DNA from: a virus
Direction: 5' to 3' (one strand)
IMG/VR virus record: IMGVR_UViG_3300035698_003817
Coordinates: 1-38,660 of that record
DNA: 38,660 bases
A program made the translations under genes and the position numbers. Below, in pieces: positions 6,960 to 14,215 of this stretch (within the stretch, counting starts at the first letter, position 1; each line of letters opens with the position of its first letter). A model generated the notes under the pieces. It did not search any database, was not told where the DNA came from, and saw only the letters and a list, made by a program, of their open reading frames with translations.

Positions 6960-7859
6960 ATGTTAGATGATAACAATTTAGGCATAGATGAAACTATGTC
7001 AGATGAAATGGCTTTTGCACCTGAGAACAACGAAGAGGACAAGGACAAGTTCAAGTTTGATGATGTAAAAGACGAATCGGCAACTGACTTGAAAGCTGGT
7101 TTAGACGAAGAGTTGGCAAACGATTCAAGCGATACTGACTCCGCTTCAGAGGAGAATAAAGAACCTGTCGTATCTGATTCTGATAAAGCTTCCGAAGATG
7201 ACTCTGCAGATGATTCCGAAGAAGAAGAAGAGGAAGAAGAACAAAGAGTACCGTATTCTCGATTCAAGACGGTGAAGAGCGATTTAGATACAGCTAACTC
7301 CAACATAGCAATTATGGAAGAGCGCTTGTCTGAACTCGAAACTTCGCGTGTTGAATCAAAACCCTTAGAAGATATTGAAGTACCCCCAGAATGGGTTGAG
7401 TTGTATGGTGATACAGATGTCTCAAAACGAGCATATAAAATACAACTACAGAGGGAAGACGCTATTCAAGCCAATGCTGTTAAGGAAACTCTCAAGCAAC
7501 TAAAAACTCAAGCTAAAGAAGCAGAAGAACAGGAGCAAGTAAACGAGACTGTCGTGGAAGACAATTTTTCGTCGCTGAATGAGTCAGTCGGTAAGAAACT
7601 TACTACCAAGACTCAGGAAGCTGTCCTACAGATAGTTGACGAATTTTCTCCCGTAGATGATGACGGTAAGTACGTCTCATTGTTTCCATTCGATAAAGCT
7701 TACGAGATTTTACAACTGCGAGAATCAAAATCTAAAAACAAAACAACTAAGGCTCGACAAAAGGTAGCTGACCTCACAAGCGACACTTCAGAGGGTGAAG
7801 TTGATTCGTCAGAAGCTCCATTCAAAAGAGGGTGGGATAACTGGCGAGACGAATTATAA
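6960..7859 (+). CDS. Putative capsid scaffolding protein (299 aa)
   Basis: The start at 6960 (TTAAAAATATG) matches the local start context; the upstream GTG at 6903 would add an atypical Cys-containing leader. The first 100 residues are highly acidic and Ser/Asp/Glu-rich, with an EEEEEEEE stretch. A coiled-coil region follows (about residues 103-125, and 160-190: KRAYKIQLQREDAIQANAVKETLKQLKTQAKEAEEQEQ), and the C-terminus is basic/aromatic (KSKNKTTKARQK...APFKRGWDNWRDEL). Acidic coiled-coil proteins directly upstream of the major capsid gene are typically scaffolds that guide procapsid assembly through a basic C-terminal capsid-binding end. The assignment rests on composition and position. 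Confidence 0.75.
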   Translation: MLDDNNLGIDETMSDEMAFAPENNEEDKDKFKFDDVKDESATDLKAGLDEELANDSSDTDSASEENKEPVVSDSDKASEDDSADDSEEEEEEEEQRVPYSRFKTVKSDLDTANSNIAIMEERLSELETSRVESKPLEDIEVPPEWVELYGDTDVSKRAYKIQLQREDAIQANAVKETLKQLKTQAKEAEEQEQVNETVVEDNFSSLNESVGKKLTTKTQEAVLQIVDEFSPVDDDGKYVSLFPFDKAYEILQLRESKSKNKTTKARQKVADLTSDTSEGEVDSSEAPFKRGWDNWRDEL

Positions 7860-7880
7860 CCTTAATTAATAACCCTTAAT

Positions 7881-8909
7881 ATGGCTTTTACTAACAGAGT
7901 TGATACGCTTACCCTCGACTATCTTGTTCCACAAGTAGTTGATACAGTATTGCGTAGTAACGTTTTTGCTACAGCAATGCTAGCAAAGACTAAGAAATTC
8001 CGTAGTTCTACTATGGACTTTCCTATCAAGTATCAGAAAGGAGTTGCAGGTCAGTCCTTTGCAGGATTCGACGTACTGCCAACTTCAGCTTCAGATACTA
8101 GAGTATTGATGGTATATATACCACGATTCTACGCAATCAACGTTGCTCTTCCCGGCACAGAAATAGCGGCTAACAACACTATCCAAAAGGTAATGGACTT
8201 AGCTACTGTTGAGATGAGGGGTCGCGCACAAGATATGGCCGATGATATTGGTACTTTGTTCTACGCAGACGGTACTGGTAACTCAAGTAAGGACTTCTTA
8301 GGTCTTACTGCGATAGTAGATGACGCTACAGACGTGGCAACTATCGGTGGTCTAGCTCGTGCAACATACGCAACATTGAACTCAACTGTTACCGCTTCAG
8401 GTGGTACAGTTTCGCTAGCTAAGATGAGGACTTTGTATAACGCTATTGCTGACGCAACAGTCGTTCCTACAACTTCCTATACAACGTACACAATTTGGCA
8501 ACTTTATGAGTCACTCTTGCAACCACAGGAGCGAATTATGAAAGAGGTCAAGCTCGCTGAGAACTTTAAGGGCTACACAGGATTCAAGACAATGCAATTC
8601 GCAGGTCTCCCTGTAATAGCTGACAGGAAGTGTACTTCCGGAGTTTTATTCTTCTTGAATGAAGAGTACTTAGACTTTTACGCCCTGCCTACAGCTATTC
8701 CACAGTTTGGTGGAGAATCTGTACCAGTAGCAAGTAAGTTGTTCGTCGGTAACTCTTACAATGAAGTTGGTTCACTCGGTTTCTCTTGGACTGGTTGGAT
8801 TAAATCTACTAACCAATTCGCTTTCAACAGTTTCATTACTCTTGGTGGTGAGTTGATTACTGATAACCCACGTCGACACGGTAAGTTGACTGGAATTACA
8901 GGAGTCTAA
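7881..8909 (+). CDS. Major capsid protein (342 aa)
   Basis: The protein begins MAFTNRVDTLTLDYLVPQVVDTVLRSNVFATAMLAKTKKF, the N-terminal pattern of a large group of HK97-fold phage capsid proteins in which a conserved helix precedes the E-loop/P-domain. The spine-helix region (EMRGRAQDMADDIGTLFYADGTGN, about residues 112-135) and C-terminal A-domain beta region (FSWTGWIKSTNQFAFNSFITLGGELITDNPRRHGKLTGI) are recognisable. No prohead protease or N-terminal delta domain is visible; a separate scaffold is encoded just upstream. The length is typical of podovirus capsids. Confidence 0.85.
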   Translation: MAFTNRVDTLTLDYLVPQVVDTVLRSNVFATAMLAKTKKFRSSTMDFPIKYQKGVAGQSFAGFDVLPTSASDTRVLMVYIPRFYAINVALPGTEIAANNTIQKVMDLATVEMRGRAQDMADDIGTLFYADGTGNSSKDFLGLTAIVDDATDVATIGGLARATYATLNSTVTASGGTVSLAKMRTLYNAIADATVVPTTSYTTYTIWQLYESLLQPQERIMKEVKLAENFKGYTGFKTMQFAGLPVIADRKCTSGVLFFLNEEYLDFYALPTAIPQFGGESVPVASKLFVGNSYNEVGSLGFSWTGWIKSTNQFAFNSFITLGGELITDNPRRHGKLTGITGV

Positions 8910-8975
8910 TTATTAACTAATCGTTTTGCCCTTTACTTGATTAAGTTCAAAGAGGGAGAACTAAAAGAAAACATT

Positions 8976-9935
8976 ATGTTAGCACGAGATTATTTCCCAC
9001 CTGTCAAATATGGCGCAAAGTGGTTATCCTCAGATTCTCTATCTGGGTTTGATGACTTTGCAACAGTTAGATACGTGGACGGTGACAATGGTAGCGATAG
9101 CGAGAATGGACTTACTACAAGTTCAGCATTTGCTACTATTCAAGGAGCGATTGACGCTTCTAGTGCAAGGGATATCATCTACATCAGAGCAATGGCTCCT
9201 GAGTCAGACGCTTCAGAGCCGGGTACTTATGTAGAAGACTTAACTATTCCTTACGCAAAGAACGGACTAAAATTGATTGGTATGAGTGGAACAGGTTCAC
9301 TACAGCCATTCTCAGGACCAAAGATTAAGAACGCAACGGCTACAGCTCTTCTTACAGTTAACGCTCCTTATGTTCAAATAAGTGGATTGCAGTTCAACTG
9401 TACGAGAAACAGTGGTACTTACGGAATCTATCTTACTGGAAATACTGGTTATACTACCGCAGGAGGTAGTGTTGGTTTCCTGATTGACAACTGTTACATC
9501 AAAAACGCTTCCGCTACTTATGGTGGTATTAGTGTCTATGGTGGATACTCAGGCTTAATCAGTCGTTGTACCTTTGCTTTAGGTACTGACTGCCTAGCTA
9601 TCAATCTTGATTGCAATACATTACCAAACAACGGTCACACGATTGAGTATTGTAACTTCAAGTCAAACAATGGTGCTTCCGTAGCACTTCACGTGTCATT
9701 AGAAAATTCAAAAGATGTTAACGTTAATGGTTGCAACTTTGACCAAGCCACTAAGTTTATTACGGTAGTGGACGGTTGTACCGGTGTTATCTCTAATTGT
9801 TGCTTCAATGATGGTTCTAGTACAACTACAGCAAAGTCAACTGGAAAGATTGAGATTCCAGCGGCTAACGACGAGGTCGGTGTTGTTGGTTGTTATGGAG
9901 GTGGTAATGCGCTTATCGCGCAAGACGGAGCTTAG
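8976..9935 (+). CDS. Right-handed beta-helix virion protein (319 aa)
   Basis: The start at 8976 (AACATTATG) is preferred to TTG at 8937. Residues about 30-75 show the start of a pectate-lyase-like fold (YVDGDNGSDSENGLTTSSAFATIQGAIDASSARDIIYI), followed by short beta repeats rich in N, G, T and C (GLQFNCTRNSGTYGIYLTG, FLIDNCYIKNASATYGGISVYGG, HTIEYCNFKSNNGASVAL, VNGCNFDQ, ISNCCFND). The regularly spaced Cys and Asn residues suggest stacked rungs. The protein may be a head fibre/decoration or a tailspike with glycan-binding or depolymerase activity. Its place between the capsid gene and another head-type gene favours the head surface. No catalytic residues can be assigned. Confidence 0.65.
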   Translation: MLARDYFPPVKYGAKWLSSDSLSGFDDFATVRYVDGDNGSDSENGLTTSSAFATIQGAIDASSARDIIYIRAMAPESDASEPGTYVEDLTIPYAKNGLKLIGMSGTGSLQPFSGPKIKNATATALLTVNAPYVQISGLQFNCTRNSGTYGIYLTGNTGYTTAGGSVGFLIDNCYIKNASATYGGISVYGGYSGLISRCTFALGTDCLAINLDCNTLPNNGHTIEYCNFKSNNGASVALHVSLENSKDVNVNGCNFDQATKFITVVDGCTGVISNCCFNDGSSTTTAKSTGKIEIPAANDEVGVVGCYGGGNALIAQDGA

Positions 9936-9964
9936 AACATTACTAACTTAATTACTAATTAATT

Positions 9965-10690
9965 ATGTCTACTAAATTAACGCAAACACCTAACCTTGCT
10001 GGTCAGGATTTGCTAACAAACTCTTCAACCCAGACTATGCCTTTGGGTGGATATATGGAGACAGCAGACGGTAGAGGTTACCGTTACGCTAAGATTGGTG
10101 CAACAGCTACTGTCGCTGGTAAGATTTACCAAGCTCCTGCAACTGACGCTACCAACTTTGCTCCATCAGGTGGACTGACTCCTGACGCTTCAGCTATTAA
10201 CGATAAGACTATTGTTATCGCTGATTCACTTACCGTTTCAGCAGACGCTCTAGCAGGTGGGTTTATGTCAGTAGCAGTAACCCCCGGAGCTGGTTACACT
10301 TACAAGATTGCAGGTAACACAGCAGTCTCAGGTGCAACTGGTATGGTTGTTACTCTTGAAGACGGTATCCAAGTGGCGCTAACTACGACTTCACGTCTAG
10401 TTATGTGCGAAGACCCATATAGTGGGTTAATCGTTATGCCAACAACTATAACTGCGGCTCCCGCAGGTGTAGCTAACAGCATAATCACAGCGGAGTACTA
10501 TGGTTGGGTTCAGACTCACGGTGCTTGCGCGCTGTTGAACTCAAGTAATACAGCTATCGGTCTTGGAATTACCCCCGGAGGTGCTGAGGGTGCTTACAAG
10601 AGTGGTGCTACTACTCTTGGCGACATTGGTTACCAGCTTACAACTGGAATCGATGCAGAATACGACCTCGTATTCTTAACCATAGATTAG
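9965..10690 (+). CDS. Probable head decoration/structural protein (241 aa)
   Basis: This Ala/Thr/Gly-rich, predicted all-beta protein starts MSTKLTQTPNLAGQDLLTNSSTQTMPLGGYMETADGRGYRYAKIG and carries a long middle segment (VAVTPGAGYTYKIAGNTAVSGATGMVVTLEDGIQVAL) and a conserved-looking Y-GWVQTHG motif (about residues 179-186). The Y-GWVQTHG segment and composition resemble phage decoration or minor capsid proteins encoded near the capsid gene. It is followed by two strong hairpins, so it closes the head operon. The exact role is unproven. Confidence 0.55.
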   Translation: MSTKLTQTPNLAGQDLLTNSSTQTMPLGGYMETADGRGYRYAKIGATATVAGKIYQAPATDATNFAPSGGLTPDASAINDKTIVIADSLTVSADALAGGFMSVAVTPGAGYTYKIAGNTAVSGATGMVVTLEDGIQVALTTTSRLVMCEDPYSGLIVMPTTITAAPAGVANSIITAEYYGWVQTHGACALLNSSNTAIGLGITPGGAEGAYKSGATTLGDIGYQLTTGIDAEYDLVFLTID

Positions 10691-10702
10691 TTCTCTGGTC
10701 TG

Positions 10703-10767
10703 GTGTCTCTCTGGTAAGGCAGGGAGACACTAACTAGGGAGTTAGCAGTCACTAACACCTAGCTTTT
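10703..10767 (+). terminator. Double-hairpin terminator after the head genes
   Basis: First hairpin: GTGTCTCTC (10703-10711) with GGGAGACAC (10722-10730), 9 bp including one G-U. Second hairpin: CTAGG (10734-10738) with CCTAG (10758-10762), enclosing GTTAG (10741-10745) with CTAAC (10752-10756), followed by CTTTT. The second looks like an intrinsic terminator. The first may stabilise the 3' end of abundant capsid mRNA. Confidence 0.75.
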
Positions 10768-10788
10768 ATAAATTAAGTAATTAAAAAT

Positions 10789-11268
10789 ATGAGTGACCCA
10801 ATAATTTATGACAATGAGAAGCGCTACATCTTTTCAAATTGGACTGATGAAGACTTCACAGGAGTCTGGGCTAAAGCTCCTACACTTATTAAGAAAGGAG
10901 AGACTATCGAGTTGTTAGAGCATAAAGCTGTACAATTCTGTAGACACTTAGTCAATAGGGAAATGATGAAAGCTAATATCGTTGCTATGGACTCAGCAGA
11001 GTTAAGGCAACCCTATATCAATAAGACCATTACAGAGATTACTGCAGGAGTAGATTCCCCTGCTCTAGCGAGTCTGAAAGAAGATATCGCTAAAGAGATT
11101 CAAGGAGAGACTCCAAAAGAGGAAAGTGGAGATATGAAGAGTGCAAGCGTTACCGGAACAGGTGAGTTCGAAGATATCGACGAGCCGAAAGAAGAAGTCG
11201 TTAAAGAAGAGAAGCCAGAACCAAAAGTAGAAGAGAAGCCAAAAGCAAAAGCTAAGAAAAAGAAATAA
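10789..11268 (+). CDS. Phage structural-region hypothetical with charged tail (159 aa)
   Basis: The N-terminal two-thirds is a compact domain (IYDNEKRYIFSNWTDEDFTGVWAKAPTLIKKGETIELLEHKAVQFCRHLVNREM) of a kind often seen near phage head/tail genes. The remainder is a low-complexity Lys/Glu tail (EEKPEPKVEEKPKAKAKKKK). The stop overlaps the next start as TAATG, implying translational coupling with the coiled-coil protein that follows. I cannot name a family with certainty. Confidence 0.6.
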   Translation: MSDPIIYDNEKRYIFSNWTDEDFTGVWAKAPTLIKKGETIELLEHKAVQFCRHLVNREMMKANIVAMDSAELRQPYINKTITEITAGVDSPALASLKEDIAKEIQGETPKEESGDMKSASVTGTGEFEDIDEPKEEVVKEEKPEPKVEEKPKAKAKKKK

Positions 11269-11978
11269 TGAAACTCTTTTCTCCAAAAGAAGCAAAAGTT
11301 GAAAGTCAGAGTGAGCGACAAGGGCAAGTGTCTCAAGTTGCTTATCTGACCGTCACGCTTAAAAAGCTTCAAGACTCCATTAACAAGGAGAATGATAACT
11401 TTGATAAGCGAATGGCAGAGCAACGCGCTATCTATGGAGAAGAGAAAGGTAGATTACAGACAGATGTCCGTACTCTAGATGAAAAAATCAAGACTAGGGA
11501 AACGCGCTTAGTAGAATTGCTGATTCCTATAGACGGAATGAAAGAGCGCGCAGAGAAAGTACTAAGCAAAGCTCAGGAGACCGCGAAGTCTCTAGTCGAA
11601 AGGGAAGAAGAGGTAGAGGAATTGAAAGAAGCCCTTACTGAGAAGATTGATGACTTGACAGAGCGAGAGCTAAGTGTTGGAGAGAAAGAGATTAATATTG
11701 TGTCTCGCGCTAAGGGTATTTCAGAAGAAGCCGATATGGTCAGTAAGAGTCACGCCAAATTGAATATAGCCCTATCAGAGTTCGCTAAGAGGAAACAGTC
11801 CACAGAGTCTAAATTAGCTCGTGGAGAGAGTTCTCTAGCTATACGTGATAAGAAGTCAAAAGAGTACTTAGAAGAGCGTACAAAAGCACTGGACGAGCAA
11901 GAAAGAGGTCTCAGAGACAGGAGACAGGCTCTAGAACGTGCTTTTGAACAAGTCGAAAAATTAAAAAGAAAAAAATAG
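11268..11978 (+). CDS. Long coiled-coil protein (236 aa)
   Basis: Almost the whole protein, from about residue 20 to the end, is heptad-rich charged helix (QERGLRDRRQALERAFEQVEKLKRKK at the C-terminus) with no Cys or membrane helix. A rod-like oligomer is expected. It is coupled to the upstream gene by a TAATG overlap and followed 3 nt later by another virion-type gene. It could be a tail/neck rod or an internal virion component; no family is recognised. Confidence 0.6.
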   Translation: MKLFSPKEAKVESQSERQGQVSQVAYLTVTLKKLQDSINKENDNFDKRMAEQRAIYGEEKGRLQTDVRTLDEKIKTRETRLVELLIPIDGMKERAEKVLSKAQETAKSLVEREEEVEELKEALTEKIDDLTERELSVGEKEINIVSRAKGISEEADMVSKSHAKLNIALSEFAKRKQSTESKLARGESSLAIRDKKSKEYLEERTKALDEQERGLRDRRQALERAFEQVEKLKRKK

Positions 11979-11981
11979 AAT

Positions 11982-12521
11982 ATGCAAATTGCAAGTTCAG
12001 CATTTAGTAGAGACGCTAATAGGATAGCTATTACGGAGAATGGTCTATTAGTGCAAAAAGCAGTTACCTTTACTGGTAGTGGTGCAACAGTTGCAACGCC
12101 TATCTTTAAGGTTACTGGTAGCGTTCACGTGTTAGCTTTATATGGTATTTGTACTACAGTATTTGGAGCAACTCACACTGACGCGCATTGGAGAATAAAT
12201 GACCAAACAGCTACCGACGTAGTATTGTCAAAAACTACTACCTTAGATATTAGTGGTATCTCTGTAGGAGCTATGATAGTTAAAGATGTTTTAGCGGCAA
12301 CAAAAGCAACTTATAAAAGTTCAGACGTAGGTTCAGTCTTAGAGCCAGCAGTTGTTCAGACACAAGTGTTCAGTCCTTTCTTAGTCGTTCAGAAAACAGG
12401 AGGTATTGAAACAGATATTGAATATGTTTACACGACAGCAGATACTCCAACATCAGGAGCTATGACTTTTTACTGTGGCTTCGTACCTTTATCAGCAAAT
12501 GGAACTATAACTTCATTATAA
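11982..12521 (+). CDS. Predicted beta-rich virion protein (179 aa)
   Basis: The protein is Thr/Val/Ala-rich with alternating hydrophobic residues (VTFTGSGATVATPIFKVTGSVHVLALYGICTTVF) and a C-terminal TSGAMTFYCGFVPLSANGTITSL. It looks all-beta and trimeric or decoration-like. It sits between the coiled-coil protein and the XhlA-like gene. Function unknown; a structural role is inferred from composition and neighbours. Confidence 0.55.
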   Translation: MQIASSAFSRDANRIAITENGLLVQKAVTFTGSGATVATPIFKVTGSVHVLALYGICTTVFGATHTDAHWRINDQTATDVVLSKTTTLDISGISVGAMIVKDVLAATKATYKSSDVGSVLEPAVVQTQVFSPFLVVQKTGGIETDIEYVYTTADTPTSGAMTFYCGFVPLSANGTITSL

Positions 12522-12525
12522 ACTT

Positions 12526-12744
12526 ATGCCTGATACACCATATACAAAAAGAGAATTAGATGTTCACTTTGACGAAGTGAAAGAGACCCTGAAAAGAATT
12601 GAAAAACAGACTACTACCACTAATGGGCGAGTTAGCAAATTAGAATCGTGGAAAAGCAAAGTTACTGGTGGTATAGCGATTATCGTTATGCTAGTTATCC
12701 CTCTAGTTGTGTATGCGTTTGCATTGGCGCTAGATAGCCATTAA
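12526..12744 (+). CDS. XhlA-like holin-associated membrane protein (72 aa)
   Basis: An N-terminal amphipathic coiled coil (about residues 7-44, DVHFDEVKETLKRIEKQTTTTNGRVSKLESWKSK) is followed by one C-terminal membrane helix (about 48-69, GGIAIIVMLVIPLVVYAFALAL). This is the architecture of XhlA/haemolysin-type lysis accessory proteins that work with a holin. The gene precedes a cysteine peptidase and a second small membrane protein, which together look like a lysis cassette. Confidence 0.65.
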   Translation: MPDTPYTKRELDVHFDEVKETLKRIEKQTTTTNGRVSKLESWKSKVTGGIAIIVMLVIPLVVYAFALALDSH

Positions 12745-12746
12745 GT

Positions 12747-13628
12747 ATGAGTATGAAAATTATAAATACAGGCGCTCTTCATAGGAAAGATATTCGTAAT
12801 TTCAAAATAGAAGAAGTTGAAGAACATTTGCCTTGCGCTTCAGTTTATCCTGCAAAATATCTTCCCGACGTAAGTCACGTTGATATTCGTATGCAGTCGA
12901 AACAACCCGCTTGCGTAGGTTTTGCTGGTGCTTGGCTCAAGACCTACTTAGATTGGTTAGATACAGGAGAGGTTCGTCTATACTCTCCTAGGTTTCTTTA
13001 CGCGCTAAGCAAAAGCAGAGACGGTATTAAGAATGTAGATGGAACTTATCCTAATGTAATGTTGTCTATATTGAAAGATACTGGAATATGCGACGAAGCT
13101 CTTTACCCTAATGAAACAGAGCTAGAAAGAAACGAGTATATAGACACCACAAGGATATGTAACGAAGCTTATGATAACGCGCAACCTAGAATCATAAAGT
13201 CTTATGTTTCAATAACCGATAAGTCTTTTGTAAATTTGAAGCGCGAGATATACAGAAATAAAGGAGTACTGCTATTACTCAATGTGGGTAAAGAGTTTTG
13301 GACTGACGCTGACGGTAATACCAGTTGGGATAGCAAAGACTTGTTCCCTCTAAGAACTTGTGAAGATGTAGAGTCAGGACACGAAGTTGTAGCTTGGGGA
13401 TATACAGAAGATAGAATCTATATCGCTAACTCATTCTCAGAAGATTGGGGTGACGGTGGTATGGGATATTTTGACGTGAACTATATTAAGCGAGTAAGGG
13501 AAGCTCAAGTAATGGTGGACTTACCCGATAATGTAGTAGTAGAACTTCAGGAAAAACGAGATAGATTGATGATACAAGTTATAGCCCAAGCTCAGAAATT
13601 AATTGCTAGGTTAAAGGTCGCCCTTTAG
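12747..13628 (+). CDS. Papain-like (C1A-type) cysteine peptidase (293 aa)
   Basis: The three papain catalytic motifs occur in the right order: QPACVGFA (Q53, C56; compare papain Q-x-C-GSCWA), SGHEVVAWGY (H212) and ANSFSEDWGDGGMGYF (N228; compare NSWG-x-WG-x-xGYF). The length from Cys to Asn (about 170 residues) matches a minimal mature peptidase with no propeptide or signal peptide. It lies between an XhlA-like gene and a probable holin, so a lysis or host-envelope role is possible. Virion maturation or cleavage of host proteins are alternatives. No conventional endolysin is seen in this cassette. Confidence 0.85.
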   Translation: MSMKIINTGALHRKDIRNFKIEEVEEHLPCASVYPAKYLPDVSHVDIRMQSKQPACVGFAGAWLKTYLDWLDTGEVRLYSPRFLYALSKSRDGIKNVDGTYPNVMLSILKDTGICDEALYPNETELERNEYIDTTRICNEAYDNAQPRIIKSYVSITDKSFVNLKREIYRNKGVLLLLNVGKEFWTDADGNTSWDSKDLFPLRTCEDVESGHEVVAWGYTEDRIYIANSFSEDWGDGGMGYFDVNYIKRVREAQVMVDLPDNVVVELQEKRDRLMIQVIAQAQKLIARLKVAL

Positions 13629-13699
13629 TAATCAAGCAAAGCCGAGCGAGTAGTGGTACAATGGAATTATAAACACAAATAATCATTAAAAAATAAATT

Positions 13700-13927
13700 A
13701 TGGAACTTCTAATTATAGGTATCGTAGTCAGTTTAATCGTACAGGTAATCAAGAAATACTTAGGAACTAATACAATCGGAACTCTAGCTAGCGTTTTAAT
13801 CCTATCTGTTCTAGGAGCAATAGGTTATAGCTTTTTACAGAAAGCAGGTCTATGGGGGAGTGTCTTGCCTATCTTAACAATGGCAGGTGCTTTCTATACG
13901 TTTATTATCGCTAGATTCGAAGAATAA
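13700..13927 (+). CDS. Probable holin, 2-3 membrane helices (75 aa)
   Basis: Hydrophobic segments at about residues 2-18, 26-45 and 52-71 with short loops and a charged C-terminus (ARFEE) are typical of small holins, which permeabilise the inner membrane at the end of infection. It follows the cysteine peptidase after a 71-bp gap. The size and neighbours support the call; topology alone cannot separate a holin from another small membrane protein. Confidence 0.65.
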   Translation: MELLIIGIVVSLIVQVIKKYLGTNTIGTLASVLILSVLGAIGYSFLQKAGLWGSVLPILTMAGAFYTFIIARFEE

Positions 13928-13934
13928 AAATACA

Positions 13935-14207
13935 ATGACAAAAATTGACCAAAACAGAATACCAGTAATACTAGGTGTAGACAGCGCTGACGGTAAAACG
14001 ATAGTGCCTATTCAGGCAGACGCGACTACTCATTCTATGGTAGCTGAAGACAACACTGGTGGTACTGATAGAGGTCAAGGTGACAACGACAAAAGAGACG
14101 ATAACCGAAAGGTTGCTTTTATGGCAGTCTCAGAAGTAGACGGAGTTACCCCTGTTGCTGTTTATGCAGATTCAGCAACAGGAGCATTACTAATTAACAG
14201 TTCTTAA
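13935..14207 (+). CDS. Short fibre-module protein with two NR-LGV-DG-PV repeats (90 aa)
   Basis: The start at 13935 (AAAAATACAATG) avoids an in-frame extension that overlaps the holin gene. Two related modules are visible: QNRIPVILGVDSADGKTIVPIQADATTHSMV (about residues 5-35) and DNRKVAFMAVSEVDGVTPVAVYADSATGALLINSS (about 56-90). The same module forms the N-terminus of the next gene (DNNRIPTLLGVSSADGVTPVTLYADPTTHRLYV). This is probably a small fibre attachment or docking protein that shares an oligomerisation module with the large fibre. Confidence 0.6.
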   Translation: MTKIDQNRIPVILGVDSADGKTIVPIQADATTHSMVAEDNTGGTDRGQGDNDKRDDNRKVAFMAVSEVDGVTPVAVYADSATGALLINSS

Positions 14208-14215
14208 CAAAAAAT

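Noticed and set aside
6513-7306. Long minus-strand open frames opposite the acidic and scaffold genes
   Set aside because: They are mirror frames of the ETP-repeat and Ser/Asp/Glu-rich genes, with low-complexity Cys/Phe/Ser translations and no start signals.
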